Below, in pieces: positions 7,151 through 16,340 of a stretch of 24,986 nucleotides of DNA (within the stretch, counting starts at the first letter, position 1; the number at the start of each line of letters is the position of its first letter). Where the stretch lies: the NCBI GenBank assembly GCA_002340405.1, contig DDLZ01000156.1:1-24986 (forward strand). The letters run 5' to 3'. The position numbers and the translations under genes are program-made. The stretch comes from Bacteroidales bacterium UBA2559 (GTDB lineage Bacteria; Bacteroidota; Bacteroidia; Bacteroidales; Bacteroidaceae). The notes beneath the pieces were generated by a model. The model made no database searches. It was not told the DNA's origin and worked only from the letters and a program-made list of their open reading frames with translations.

Positions 7151-10100
7151 TTATATTTTTTCTATTTCAACTTTAAATGAAAACTCGTCAAACGAAATGT
7201 CCTCTCCCCGTTCAAGATTCGGGACCAACTCTACGGAATCGGCCAGAACCTGACTCTTGATCCATTCCTCATATTCGCGGACAGCTTCATCGGTTCCGGG
7301 ATCCGAGCTGAGTCGTACATTTATACGGTCGGTGATCTCCAAACCCATAAGTTTGCGTACATCCTGAATCCTCTTCTTCAATTCACGGGCAATGCCTTCA
7401 CGCTTCAGCTCTTCGGTGACGGTAACATCCAGAGCAACAGTCAATATACCTTCGTTGGCAACGACCCACCCCGGTATATCCTCGCTGTAGATATCGACCT
7501 CGCTGACGTCAATGGCAGCAGGAGTGCCGTCCAGATTGAAGGTGAAGCTTCCGTCTCGCTCCAGTCGGGCAACATCGGCCTGACTCATATTCTGAACAGC
7601 GGCCGACAGGCTCTTCATGAGCGGACCGAATTTCTTACCCAAGATCTTGAAGTTACATTTTACCTTTTTGACAAGGATATCATTAATTCCCTCAACAAAT
7701 TCTACCTCTTTGACATTCACCTCATCGCGGATAAGGTCCTTTACCGGTTCAAGATGAGAGCGCAGCTCTGCTGTAACAGGAATGAGAATCTTCTGCAGCG
7801 GTTTACGCACGTTGATCTTAACATCATCGCGCTTACGCAGAGCAAGTGTCATTGAGGTGAGCTTTTGGGCAAGCTCCATACGGGTTTCAAGCTCCTTATC
7901 CACAAGACCCGCATCGCATTTGGGGAACAATGCCAGATGCACGGATTCGGGAGCCTTCGGGTCAGCCACCGATGTCAGGTCACGCCACAGACGGTCCGCA
8001 TAGAAGGGAGCTATGGGTGCCATAAGCCTTGCTGTTGTCTCAAGGCAGGTATAGAGTGTCTGATATGCGGCCAGCTTGTCACGGCTCATGCCGCTGCCCC
8101 AGTAACGGTCGCGGGTAAGATGGATATACCAGTTGGAGAGGTAGTCGTTTACAAAATCGGCGATCAGACGGCCGGCACGGGTAGGTTCATAGTCGTCAAG
8201 ACTCTCGCTCACCTCCTTAATGAGTGTGTTGAGTTCGCTCAGTATCCAGTGATCCATAACGGACCGCTCTGCCATGGGAACCATCTCTTCGGCATTGGTA
8301 AATCCATCCACATTGGCATACTGTGCAAAAAACCTGTATGTATTGTGAAGAGTTCCGAAATACTTGCGGATCACATCCCTCACCCCGTCCTCATCGAACT
8401 TGAGGTTATCCCAGGGCTGGGCATTGGTTATCATATACCAGCGCAAGGCATCACTGCCGTACAGTTTGATCAACTGGAACGGGTTAACGTCATTTCCCAG
8501 ACGCTTGGACATTTTATTGCCGTTTTTGTCGAGTACCAGACCATTTGAGACCACAGCCTTGAATGAGACACTGCCCTTGACCATAGTGGATATGGCATGC
8601 AGAGTGTAGAACCATCCGCGTGTCTGGTCAACGCCCTCGGCTATAAAATCTGCCGGATATACAGTACCATTATCTATCAGCTCCTTGTTCTCGAACGGAT
8701 AGTGCATCTGAGCAAACGGCATAGCGCCGCTGTCAAACCATACGTCTATCAGGTCCAGCTCGCGCTTCATCGGGCGGCCTGCCTTAGATACCAGCACAAT
8801 GTCATCCACATACGGGCGGTGCAGGTCAATCTTATCATAATTTTCGGCCGAATAGAGACCGGGCTCAAATCCTTTCTCCCTTAACGGGTTGGATTTCATT
8901 ATTCCGGCCCTGACCGATTTTTCTATTTCGTTGTAAAGCTCCTCAACCGAGCCTATGCATATCTCATCGCCCTCGTCATTACGCCAGATCGGGAGCGGAG
9001 TACCCCAGTAGCGGCTGCGGCTCAGGTTCCAGTCGTTCAGGTTCTCAAGCCATTTGCCGAATCGCCCAGTACCTGTTGACTCGGGCTTCCACTTTATGGT
9101 ATTATTGAGCTCCATCATGCTCTCGCGTGCAGCCGACGTCCTAATGAACCAGCTGTCCATCGGATAGTAGAGCACCGGCTTGTCCGTGCGCCAGCAGTGC
9201 GGATAGTTGTGGACATGCTTCTCTATCTTGAAAGCGCTGCCATCCTGTTTCATGCGAACGCACATATAGACATTCAGGTCCTCGGCCTTGTCGGCGGCCT
9301 CTTCGTCGTACTTGCCGTCAACGTTGAATTTCGGGTCGTAGGCATTCTTTACGTATGCACCCTCGTACTCGCTGTAGAGTGTGGTGTCAACGCAGTCCTT
9401 AACAAAATCCGGATCGAGGTCGTCAATCTTCCAGTACTTACCGGTCGGGTCCACCATGGGACGGGTCTCCATCTTACGGTTGACCATGAAGAGCGAAGGA
9501 ATTCCGGCAGCTTTAGCCACAAACGCGTCGTCGGCGCCAAAAGTAGGCGCTATATGGACTATACCGGTGCCGTCATCGGTGGTGACATAGTCGCCGCAAA
9601 TGACACGGAAACCGGCATCGGATTTGGTAATTGTGCCGTCATCGGCAATTGTAACCGGTTTTACCCACGGGAAGAGCTGTTTGTAGTGCATCCCTATCAG
9701 ATCGGCGCCCTTATACTCGCCCACAATCCGGTAAGGGATGATTTTATCGCCCTGCTTGTATGAGTCCAAATCAAGTTCGGCACCTTTGGGATCAAAGTAT
9801 GTTGCAAGGCAATCTTTGGCCAGAATTACGGTCACAGGATTTGCGTTATAGGGATTATAGGTGCGTACAGCCACATAGTCAATCTTATTGCCCACACACA
9901 GAGCGGTATTTGAAGGCAGAGTCCACGGGGTTGTGGTCCATGCCAGGAAACAGGGCACGCCCCACCCTTCCATGTCAGGTTTGGGATCCGTCACTACAAA
10001 CTGAGCCGTCACGGTGGTATCCTTTACGTCACGGTAGCAGCCGGGCTGGTTCAGTTCATGGCTGGAGAGTCCGGTTCCTGCAGCGGGCGAATAGGGTTGA

Positions 10101-10636
10101 ATGGTGTAACCTTTATACAGATAGTCCTTGTTGTAAAGTTGTTTGAGCAGCCACCACAGTGTCTCTATATAACGGTTGTCATAAGTTATATAAGGATTGT
10201 CCAGATCCACCCAGTAACCTATCTTAAGGGTGAGGTCGCCCCAGTGCTCCTTGTATTTCATAACCTCGGTACGGCAGTTCATGTTGTAATCCTCGACCGA
10301 GATTTTCTTACCTATATCCTCCTTGGTTATACCGAGTTTTTTTTCCACCGCAAGTTCGACGGGCAGTCCGTGAGTATCCCAGCCGGCCTTACGTTCAACC
10401 ATAAACCCGCACATGGTCTTGTAGCGGCAAAAAATATCCTTAATAGCACGTGCCATGACATGGTGGATTCCCGGCATACCGTTAGCCGACGGAGGGCCTT
10501 CGTAGAATACAAACGAAGGGCAGCCTTCACGCTCTTTTATGCTTCGGTTAAAAATGTCTTTCTTCTGCCAGTCATCCAACACTTCCTTATTGATTTTCGA
10601 AAGGTCAAATTGTGCTCGTTCGGTAAATTTTTTCAT
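7151..10636 (-). CDS. ileS: Isoleucyl-tRNA synthetase
   Basis: This 1161-residue class I synthetase charges tRNA-Ile. From the N-terminus: the Rossmann start with FYEGPPSANGMPGIHHVMAR, in which the HIGH element reads GIHH (residues 56-59); a connective peptide editing domain (about 180-400, including WTTTPWTLPSNTAL and DGTGIVHIAP); the KMSKR loop at 708-712; then the anticodon-binding helical domain and a long C-terminal region. Length and motifs fit the longer, eukaryote-like IleRS type used in Bacteroidota. The ATG at 10636 is preferred to the in-frame GTG at 10642. It heads the operon with the dksA-like gene, lspA and the DUF4296 gene. A -7 box TAAATTTG lies 64 bases upstream. Confidence 0.97.
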   Translation of the reverse strand: MKKFTERAQFDLSKINKEVLDDWQKKDIFNRSIKEREGCPSFVFYEGPPSANGMPGIHHVMARAIKDIFCRYKTMCGFMVERKAGWDTHGLPVELAVEKKLGITKEDIGKKISVEDYNMNCRTEVMKYKEHWGDLTLKIGYWVDLDNPYITYDNRYIETLWWLLKQLYNKDYLYKGYTIQPYSPAAGTGLSSHELNQPGCYRDVKDTTVTAQFVVTDPKPDMEGWGVPCFLAWTTTPWTLPSNTALCVGNKIDYVAVRTYNPYNANPVTVILAKDCLATYFDPKGAELDLDSYKQGDKIIPYRIVGEYKGADLIGMHYKQLFPWVKPVTIADDGTITKSDAGFRVICGDYVTTDDGTGIVHIAPTFGADDAFVAKAAGIPSLFMVNRKMETRPMVDPTGKYWKIDDLDPDFVKDCVDTTLYSEYEGAYVKNAYDPKFNVDGKYDEEAADKAEDLNVYMCVRMKQDGSAFKIEKHVHNYPHCWRTDKPVLYYPMDSWFIRTSAARESMMELNNTIKWKPESTGTGRFGKWLENLNDWNLSRSRYWGTPLPIWRNDEGDEICIGSVEELYNEIEKSVRAGIMKSNPLREKGFEPGLYSAENYDKIDLHRPYVDDIVLVSKAGRPMKRELDLIDVWFDSGAMPFAQMHYPFENKELIDNGTVYPADFIAEGVDQTRGWFYTLHAISTMVKGSVSFKAVVSNGLVLDKNGNKMSKRLGNDVNPFQLIKLYGSDALRWYMITNAQPWDNLKFDEDGVRDVIRKYFGTLHNTYRFFAQYANVDGFTNAEEMVPMAERSVMDHWILSELNTLIKEVSESLDDYEPTRAGRLIADFVNDYLSNWYIHLTRDRYWGSGMSRDKLAAYQTLYTCLETTARLMAPIAPFYADRLWRDLTSVADPKAPESVHLALFPKCDAGLVDKELETRMELAQKLTSMTLALRKRDDVKINVRKPLQKILIPVTAELRSHLEPVKDLIRDEVNVKEVEFVEGINDILVKKVKCNFKILGKKFGPLMKSLSAAVQNMSQADVARLERDGSFTFNLDGTPAAIDVSEVDIYSEDIPGWVVANEGILTVALDVTVTEELKREGIARELKKRIQDVRKLMGLEITDRINVRLSSDPGTDEAVREYEEWIKSQVLADSVELVPNLERGEDISFDEFSFKVEIEKI

Positions 10637-10699
10637 CCCCACTCTTTATATTCTTTGCATTTTTATAGGAAAAATTGAGGCCTTAGCCGTAATTTTCCG

Positions 10700-10707
10700 C
10701 AAATTTA
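10700..10707 (-). promoter_or_regulatory. Probable -7 box of the ileS operon
   Basis: On the minus strand the sequence is TAAATTTG followed by CGG, a perfect match to the Bacteroidota -7 consensus TAnnTTTG. The tetramer at the usual -33 spacing is not TTTG, so only the -7 element is supported. The leader to the ATG at 10636 would be roughly 60 bases. Confidence 0.45.
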
Positions 10708-10749
10708 CTCATTTTGGAATAACAATCCGGATAAAAACGGCATTTTTTG

Positions 10750-10757
10750 TAACTTCG
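10750..10757 (+). promoter_or_regulatory. Possible -7 box of the hisA-hisF-hisIE unit
   Basis: TAACTTCG followed by CGG is one base from the TAnnTTTG consensus and sits 44 bases before the hisA ATG. No TTTG is found at the standard spacing upstream. It lies back to back with the ileS -7 box, 42 bases away. Confidence 0.3.
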
Positions 10758-10801
10758 CGGCCGAAAAGTCATCAATATGACATATTAATGAAACGATACA
10801 A

Positions 10802-11515
10802 ATGGAAATAGTACCTGCAATAGATATAATTGACGGAAAATGTGTACGTCTCTCAAAAGGAGATTTCAACACCAGCAAGATATACGGTGACAATCCGCTT
10901 GAGATGGCAAAAATGTTTGCCGATGCCGGACTGAAACGTCTGCATCTGGTCGATCTTGACGGCGCGCGAAGCCGGCATATTGTAAACACCCGTACGCTTG
11001 AATCCATTGCCGGTAACACGGACCTCATAATTGATTTCGGAGGCGGCGTCAAATCCCGCCGCGACATTGATACCGCTTTTGACTGCGGAGCCTCAATGGT
11101 CATTGTGGGCAGCACAGCCATCACCGACAGGGAACTGATGTACGAGTGGATTGAAGAGTTCGGAGAGGACCGCATCATACTGGGTGCCGACGTAAGGAAC
11201 GGACTGATCTCTGTCAACGGATGGAAAGAGGACAGCGATCTTAAACTGGATGATTTTCTGAAAGAGTACAGGGCAAAGGGAATAACCCGCGTCCTATGTA
11301 CCGATATCAACCGGGACGGCATGCTTCAGGGGCCGGCAACAGAGCTCTATCGCTCAATACTCCGTGATTTTCCCGGAATTAAGCTTATTGCCAGCGGCGG
11401 GGTCAGCTCCATTGAAGACCTTATTGAGCTGAGAAAAGAGGGTCTGTATGAGGCCATAGTGGGTAAAGCCTACTATGAAGGCAAAATCACCCTGAAACAG
11501 CTTGCAGAATTTTAA
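10802..11515 (+). CDS. hisA: Phosphoribosylformimino-AICAR ribotide isomerase
   Basis: HisA opens the sugar ring of ProFAR to PRFAR, the Amadori rearrangement of histidine biosynthesis, in the cytoplasm. The 237-residue protein is a half-duplicated (beta/alpha)8 barrel. The catalytic aspartates are Asp8 (VPAIDIIDG) and Asp130 (LGADVRNG), and the phosphate-binding segments are FGGGVKS and ASGGVSS. The second-half repeat of the first is CTDINRDGMLQGP. Length is normal for the family. It starts the plus-strand unit with hisF 31 bases downstream, and is divergent from ileS. No hisH precedes it, although hisH often sits next to hisA in related genomes. Confidence 0.96.
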   Translation: MEIVPAIDIIDGKCVRLSKGDFNTSKIYGDNPLEMAKMFADAGLKRLHLVDLDGARSRHIVNTRTLESIAGNTDLIIDFGGGVKSRRDIDTAFDCGASMVIVGSTAITDRELMYEWIEEFGEDRIILGADVRNGLISVNGWKEDSDLKLDDFLKEYRAKGITRVLCTDINRDGMLQGPATELYRSILRDFPGIKLIASGGVSSIEDLIELRKEGLYEAIVGKAYYEGKITLKQLAEF

Positions 11516-11546
11516 ACACAATTAAAAACGACAACAGTTAGTTGAT

Positions 11547-12302
11547 ATGTCAACAAAAAGAATAATACCCTGTCTTGACATTTGCAACGGGCGCACGGTA
11601 AAAGGGACGAACTTCGTCAATCTGAAGGATGCCGGCGACCCCGTTCAGTTGGGAAAACTCTACAGCCGGCAAGGGGCCGACGAATTGGTTTTCCTCGATA
11701 TTAACGCATCGTTCGAAGGGAGAAAGACTTTCACCGGACTGGTTGAACGTGTAGCTGACGAAATCTCGATTCCCTTTACAGTAGGAGGCGGAATCAATGA
11801 GCTGTCCGATGTGGAGCGCCTGCTGAAAGCCGGTGCAAGTAAGGTTTCGATAAACTCGGCAGCGCTTAAAAACCCTGCATTTATTGACGATATAGCAAAA
11901 AATTTCGGCTCACAGGTCTGTGTGGTAGCCATTGACGGCAAGCAGACCCCTGAGGGGTGGTTCTGCTACCTGAACGGAGGCCGTATTAAAACCGACCGCA
12001 ACCTTTTTGAGTGGGCGCTTGAAGCCGGCAGACGCGGAGCCGGTGAGATTCTGTTTACCAGTATGGATCATGACGGAGTTAAACAGGGCTACCCCAACGA
12101 TGCCCTGAAGAGGCTCTCACGTGAACTCACCATACCGGTAATCGCATCGGGAGGAGCCGGCACTATGGAGCATTTTCGGGACGCATTTATCTTAGGTGAA
12201 GCCGATGCCGCACTTGCGGCCGGTGTTTTTCATTTCGGCGAAATTTCTATTCCGGAATTAAAGAAGTACCTTTACAGTCAAAATATTCCCGTAAGATTAT
12301 AA
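11547..12302 (+). CDS. hisF: Imidazole glycerol phosphate synthase, cyclase subunit
   Basis: HisF is the synthase half of the HisH-HisF complex, turning PRFAR plus HisH-derived ammonia into imidazole glycerol phosphate and AICAR. The 251-residue (beta/alpha)8 barrel carries the catalytic Asp11 ([12 protein letters not shown]) and Asp130 (CVVAIDGKQ). Phosphate-binding glycine segments are seen at FTVGGGINE and [12 protein letters not shown]. The protein is full length. It lies between hisA and hisIE with only 4 bases before the hisIE ATG, so expression is linked. Its glutaminase partner HisH is not encoded in the window and must be elsewhere. Confidence 0.97.
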   Translation: MSTKRIIPCLDICNGRTVKGTNFVNLKDAGDPVQLGKLYSRQGADELVFLDINASFEGRKTFTGLVERVADEISIPFTVGGGINELSDVERLLKAGASKVSINSAALKNPAFIDDIAKNFGSQVCVVAIDGKQTPEGWFCYLNGGRIKTDRNLFEWALEAGRRGAGEILFTSMDHDGVKQGYPNDALKRLSRELTIPVIASGGAGTMEHFRDAFILGEADAALAAGVFHFGEISIPELKKYLYSQNIPVRL

Positions 12303-12306
12303 TAAT

Positions 12307-12903
12307 ATGCAGATTGATTTTGAAAAAGCCGGAGGAACAGTTCCTGCCATTGTGCAAGACGATATCACACAAAAAGTCCTGATGCTTGGCTACATGAATC
12401 GGGAGGCATACGATAAGACACTCAGCTCCGGACTGGTAACATTCTGGAGCCGTTCCAGAAATTGTCTTTGGACAAAGGGTGAAACCAGCGGCAACTTTCT
12501 TCGTCTCAAAGAGATACTTGTTGACTGCGACAATGATACACTCCTTATCAAGGCACATCCTGACGGTCCCGTATGCCATACCGGCAGCGACACCTGCTGG
12601 GACGAGCAGAACAGCATAGGTCTGAATTTTCTATCCTACCTGCAGGACTTCATAGAGCGCAGGCACGATGAGATGCCCGAAGGTTCATACACCACATCGC
12701 TCTTCAAAAGCGGCATAAACCGCATGGCTCAGAAAGTGGGCGAAGAGGCTTTGGAAACCGTCATCGAAGCTACCAACGGCACCGATGAACGGCTGGTCTA
12801 TGAGTCATCGGACCTGATTTATCATCTGATCGTATTGCTTACATCAAAAGGGCTACGTATCGAAGACCTTGCCGCAGAACTACAAAAACGACATAAGGTG
12901 TAA
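12307..12903 (+). CDS. hisIE: Bifunctional phosphoribosyl-AMP cyclohydrolase / phosphoribosyl-ATP pyrophosphatase
   Basis: The 198-residue fusion carries out steps two and three of histidine synthesis. The N-terminal HisI domain (about 1-105) has the metal-binding acid cluster at 73-77 (DCDND) and the zinc-binding cysteines Cys74, Cys90 and Cys97. The C-terminal HisE domain (about 122-198) has SLFKSGINRMAQKVGEEALE, whose glutamates at 146, 147 and 150 bind magnesium. The linker is short, and the length is typical for the HisIE fusion. It is the last his gene here; a 99-bp spacer containing short repeats separates it from the ABC ATPase gene. Confidence 0.97.
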   Translation: MQIDFEKAGGTVPAIVQDDITQKVLMLGYMNREAYDKTLSSGLVTFWSRSRNCLWTKGETSGNFLRLKEILVDCDNDTLLIKAHPDGPVCHTGSDTCWDEQNSIGLNFLSYLQDFIERRHDEMPEGSYTTSLFKSGINRMAQKVGEEALETVIEATNGTDERLVYESSDLIYHLIVLLTSKGLRIEDLAAELQKRHKV

Positions 12904-12904
12904 T

Positions 12905-13002
12905 ATTTTCAGAACATACACTTTCACAGAATATTAACTCTTAGAAGATAACGCTTTCATAATAATACATTTTCAAAGAACATTCACTTTTCAGAACATA
13001 CA
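12905..13002 (+). repeat. Degenerate direct repeats in the spacer before the FtsE-like gene
   Basis: TTTTCAGAACATACA occurs exactly at 12906-12920 and again at 12988-13002, where its last base directly precedes the ATG. A closely related TTTTCAAAGAACATTCA lies at about 12970-12986, and the middle part has weaker similar pieces (CTTTCACAGAATATT). The spacer appears to have grown by repeated duplication of a unit of about 16-18 bases. No promoter box was recognised in it. Confidence 0.75.
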
Positions 13003-13770
13003 ATGGAGATTATAGATTATCGAAACGTAGAGGTCCGTCAGGAGGATATGTTCGTACTGGGAGATGTCACTTTCACGGTACGGGAAGGTGATTTTGTCTA
13101 TCTTATTGGAAAGGTAGGTTCAGGCAAAAGCAGCCTGCTCAAGACCTTTTACGCTGAGCTGGATGTACTCTGTCCCATGCCGGACAGCCATGCCATAGTG
13201 CTGGGCACCAATCTTTCGACCCTAAAGAAACGCCATATCCCCAGACTGCGAAGGCAGATGGGTATAGTCTTCCAGGATTTCCAGCTGCTGACAGACCGCA
13301 ACGTCTTTGACAATCTGAGTTTCGTCCTGAAATCGACCGGATGGAAAGACAAGAAGCTCATTCACCAGAAGATTTTTCAGGTCCTTGACCTTGTGGGCAT
13401 GGACACCAAAGGTTACAAGATGCCCCATGAGCTGTCGGGCGGCGAACAGCAACGTATCTGTATTGCACGCGCTCTGCTGAATGACCCCAAGCTTATTCTG
13501 GCCGATGAGCCCACCGGCAACCTTGACCCCGAAACCGGACGTCAGATAATGGAAATCTTTAAAAAAGTGGGCGAAACCGGTACAACGGTAATCATGATAA
13601 CCCACAACCTGCAGTGGCCCCGCGAATTTCCCGGACGTATATTCCGTTGCGTAGGCCGCAGACTGAAAGTCGATTGCGATCTGCCGCCCGGACCCTCTAT
13701 TGACGAAAATGATACTGCCGATGAAACTCCTATACGGATATCGGAAAACGATGATACAATTTTGGTATAA
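13003..13770 (+). CDS. FtsE-like ABC transporter ATP-binding protein
   Basis: This 255-residue protein is a complete ABC ATPase: Walker A at 36-44 (GKVGSGKSS), Q-loop Gln91 in FQDFQLL, signature LSGGEQQ at 144-150, Walker B LILADE at 164-169 with catalytic Glu169, D-loop NLD, and H-loop His201. FQDFQLL and the LolD/FtsE-like body suggest the cell-division ATPase FtsE, which works with FtsX to control peptidoglycan hydrolases. After about residue 205 the protein diverges and ends in an acidic tail ([19 protein letters not shown]). No permease gene is adjacent. It sits 18 bases before lysC and is probably cotranscribed with it. Assignment to FtsE rather than another MacB-type ATPase is inference. 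Confidence 0.85.
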   Translation: MEIIDYRNVEVRQEDMFVLGDVTFTVREGDFVYLIGKVGSGKSSLLKTFYAELDVLCPMPDSHAIVLGTNLSTLKKRHIPRLRRQMGIVFQDFQLLTDRNVFDNLSFVLKSTGWKDKKLIHQKIFQVLDLVGMDTKGYKMPHELSGGEQQRICIARALLNDPKLILADEPTGNLDPETGRQIMEIFKKVGETGTTVIMITHNLQWPREFPGRIFRCVGRRLKVDCDLPPGPSIDENDTADETPIRISENDDTILV

Positions 13771-13788
13771 CCAGAAAAAAACTATAAC

Positions 13789-15114
13789 ATGAAAGTTTTA
13801 AAATTCGGCGGAACTTCAGTAGGAAGTCCGCAACGGATGAAAGATGTGAGTAAACTCATTACAGAAGACGGTCAGCAAAAGCTGGTCGTGCTGTCAGCTA
13901 TGTCAGGTACCACAAACTCGCTTGTTGAGATTGCCCAGTACCTCTACTGCGGTAACAAGGCCGGTGCCGATGATGTAATCAACCGTCTGCGCGAAAAATA
14001 TTACGCCCATGTACCTGAACTGCTTTCAGGTAAAACTTACCAAAATAAGGTTCAGAAATTCCTTGAAGAAAAATTCAATTATCTCCAATCATTCCCGAAA
14101 GAGAACTTTACCGAGAAAGAGGAGAAGATCATACTTGCCCAGGGTGAACTGATATCTACATTTATGGTAACATGTTATCTGCAGGAGCAGGGTATCAAGA
14201 CTGCACTTTTGCCGGCTCTTGAATTCATGAAGACCGGTCGTGACGGTGAGCCTGACATGAAATACATCTCAAACAAGATTGACGAAAAGCTAAAGGAGGT
14301 ACCGGGAATGCAGATCTATATTACGCAAGGCTACATCTGTCTGAATACCGATGGTAATATTGACAATCTGCAGCGTGGAGGAAGCGATTACACCGCATCA
14401 ATAATAGGTGCAGCCATAAAGGCCGAGGAGATCCAGATATGGACCGATATAGACGGCATACACAACAATGATCCCCGTTTGGTTGATAATACCCGGCCTG
14501 TCAGGCATCTGCATTTTGAAGAAGCTGCCGAGCTTGCCTACTTCGGAGCAAAGATCCTGCACCCCACCTGCATCCAGCCTGCCAAGGCGGCCAACATTCC
14601 GGTACGTCTCCTCAACACCATGGAGCCGAGCGCTCCCGGGACTGTCATAAACAATCAGTCTGACCCCGGCCGTATTGCAGCCGTTGCAGCTAAAGATAAC
14701 ATCACCGCAATCAAGATCAAGTCCAGCCGAATGCTTCTGGCCTACGGTTTCCTGCGTAAGGTGTTCGAAATATTCGAAACCTACCGGACATCTATCGACA
14801 TGATCTGCACATCCGAGGTAGGTGTCTCCGTCTCGATAGACAACACCCGACACCTCAACGAGATTGTAAACGAACTCAAGCAATACGGTACGGTGACAGT
14901 TGACAGTAACATGTGTATTGTCTGTGTAGTCGGCGATATGGTATGGGAAAATCTGGGATTCGAATCCCGCGCCCTGAAGGCCCTTGCCGACATACCTATA
15001 CGTATGATATCGTACGGAGGAAGCAATTACAACATATCTTTTCTGGTCAAAGAGAGCGACAAGAAATTAGCTTTGCAACGACTGAGCGACGTACTCTTCA
15101 ACGGTAAAAAATAA
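13789..15114 (+). CDS. lysC: Aspartate kinase (monofunctional)
   Basis: Aspartokinase phosphorylates aspartate, the first step toward diaminopimelate, lysine, threonine and methionine. The 441-residue protein starts with the kinase motif KFGGTSVGS (residues 5-13) and has the family segments LAQGELIST and the substrate-site RGGSDYTASI near residue 195. The region after about residue 305 has two ACT-type regulatory modules, which normally give feedback inhibition by amino acids. There is no homoserine dehydrogenase fusion. Its TAA stop shares a base with the ATG of lysA (TAATG), indicating translational coupling and a lysine/diaminopimelate role. Effector specificity cannot be read from sequence. 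Confidence 0.95.
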   Translation: MKVLKFGGTSVGSPQRMKDVSKLITEDGQQKLVVLSAMSGTTNSLVEIAQYLYCGNKAGADDVINRLREKYYAHVPELLSGKTYQNKVQKFLEEKFNYLQSFPKENFTEKEEKIILAQGELISTFMVTCYLQEQGIKTALLPALEFMKTGRDGEPDMKYISNKIDEKLKEVPGMQIYITQGYICLNTDGNIDNLQRGGSDYTASIIGAAIKAEEIQIWTDIDGIHNNDPRLVDNTRPVRHLHFEEAAELAYFGAKILHPTCIQPAKAANIPVRLLNTMEPSAPGTVINNQSDPGRIAAVAAKDNITAIKIKSSRMLLAYGFLRKVFEIFETYRTSIDMICTSEVGVSVSIDNTRHLNEIVNELKQYGTVTVDSNMCIVCVVGDMVWENLGFESRALKALADIPIRMISYGGSNYNISFLVKESDKKLALQRLSDVLFNGKK

Positions 15115-16232
15115 TGCTTACACCATACTATCAGTATGACCTCGGGATACTGGAAGATACCTTAAAAGCTATTAACCGGTGCACTGCCGACCGCAAGGAC
15201 TGGCATGTGCATTATGCAATAAAAGCCAACGCCAACCCCATGCTGCTAAAACTCATCAGAAAGCATGGACTGGGCATAGACTGTGTCAGCGGAGGTGAAA
15301 TCCGCGTGGCGCTCGAAAACGGATTCGATGCCTCTACAATAGTATTTGCCGGCGTAGGCAAAGCCGAATGGGAGATTGACCTGTCGCTGGAGGCAGGCAT
15401 CGCCTGTTTCAATGTGGAATCCGAAGCCGAGCTTGACGTTATATCCGAACGTTGCGCGCTGCTCAATAAAAGAGCCAACATAGCCCTCAGGGTTAATCCC
15501 GATGTCGATGCCCACACACACGCCGGGATCACCACCGGCACGGCCGAGAATAAGTTCGGAATCGAAATCCCCATGCTCATGCCCATAATCCAAAAGGCCA
15601 AGGCAGATCCGCATCTTAGTTTTGTAGGACTTCATTTCCATATAGGTTCACAGATACTTGACACCGAACCGTTCATTCAGCTCTGCAAGAAGGTCAACCA
15701 TTTGCAAGATCAGCTTGAAGCCCAAGGCATAACACTGAAAAGCATCAACGTGGGAGGAGGTTTGGGAGTCGATTACGATAATCCCGAAGAGAACCCCATT
15801 CCCGACTTTGAAAGCTACTTCAACATTTTCCGAACCTGTCTGAAGCTGCGTGAAGGTCAGCAGCTCCATTTCGAACTCGGACGCTCCGTGGTTGCCCAAT
15901 GCGGACGGTTGATAACAAAGGTCCTCTACGTAAAGCAGGGAACGGTCAAAAAATTCGTCATTGTAGATGCCGGCTTTACCGAGCTTATCCGTCCGGCGTT
16001 TTACGGCGCACATCATAAGATAGTCAACATGACTTCAAAAGGGGTGCTCCGTAGATATGACGTGGTAGGGCCTATCTGCGAGTCATCGGATGTATTCGGG
16101 AAGGATGAGTTGCTGAATGAGACCAGCCGGGGGGACATTATAGCTATACTTACGGCAGGAGCTTACGGTGAGACCATGGCTTCATGTTACAATTGCCGCA
16201 GCCTGCCACGTTCAATATCGGGAAAATTCTGA
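15114..16232 (+). CDS. lysA: Diaminopimelate decarboxylase
   Basis: LysA decarboxylates meso-diaminopimelate to lysine, the last step of the pathway, with PLP. The 372-residue protein is a fold-type III decarboxylase: PLP lysine Lys37 in HYAIKANANP, the glycine phosphate loop NVGGGLGVDY near residue 220, the specificity/catalytic motif CESSDVFG with Cys322, and AYGETMASCYN near the C-terminus. It lacks about ten N-terminal residues present in some relatives, but the start is fixed by the one-base overlap with lysC. Being paired with the aspartokinase gene argues for lysine and peptidoglycan precursor supply rather than a general decarboxylase. Confidence 0.95.
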   Translation: MLTPYYQYDLGILEDTLKAINRCTADRKDWHVHYAIKANANPMLLKLIRKHGLGIDCVSGGEIRVALENGFDASTIVFAGVGKAEWEIDLSLEAGIACFNVESEAELDVISERCALLNKRANIALRVNPDVDAHTHAGITTGTAENKFGIEIPMLMPIIQKAKADPHLSFVGLHFHIGSQILDTEPFIQLCKKVNHLQDQLEAQGITLKSINVGGGLGVDYDNPEENPIPDFESYFNIFRTCLKLREGQQLHFELGRSVVAQCGRLITKVLYVKQGTVKKFVIVDAGFTELIRPAFYGAHHKIVNMTSKGVLRRYDVVGPICESSDVFGKDELLNETSRGDIIAILTAGAYGETMASCYNCRSLPRSISGKF

Positions 16233-16253
16233 TATGACAGTTTCCAACGGCCC

Positions 16254-16340
16254 CATTTTGACAACAAATTATATCATTCTGACAACAGATTATATTACCA
16301 TTTTGACATGAGAATTTATCTGACCATTCTGATAGCAGCT
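16254..16340 (+). repeat. Degenerate direct repeats spanning a start codon
   Basis: Four related pieces begin with CATTTTGA or CATTCTGA: about 16254-16274, 16275-16295, from 16299, and from 16325. The first two are nearly identical over 21 bases (CATTyTGACAACArATTATAT). The third contains the start codon at 16308 (CATTTTGACATG) and the fourth lies inside the coding sequence. The period is about 21-26 bases. Confidence 0.7.

Noticed and set aside
7865..8548. Plus-strand 227-codon frame, and others, antisense to ileS
   Set aside because: Long shadow frames of a well conserved synthetase gene; no domain, no start context, proteins of unlikely composition.
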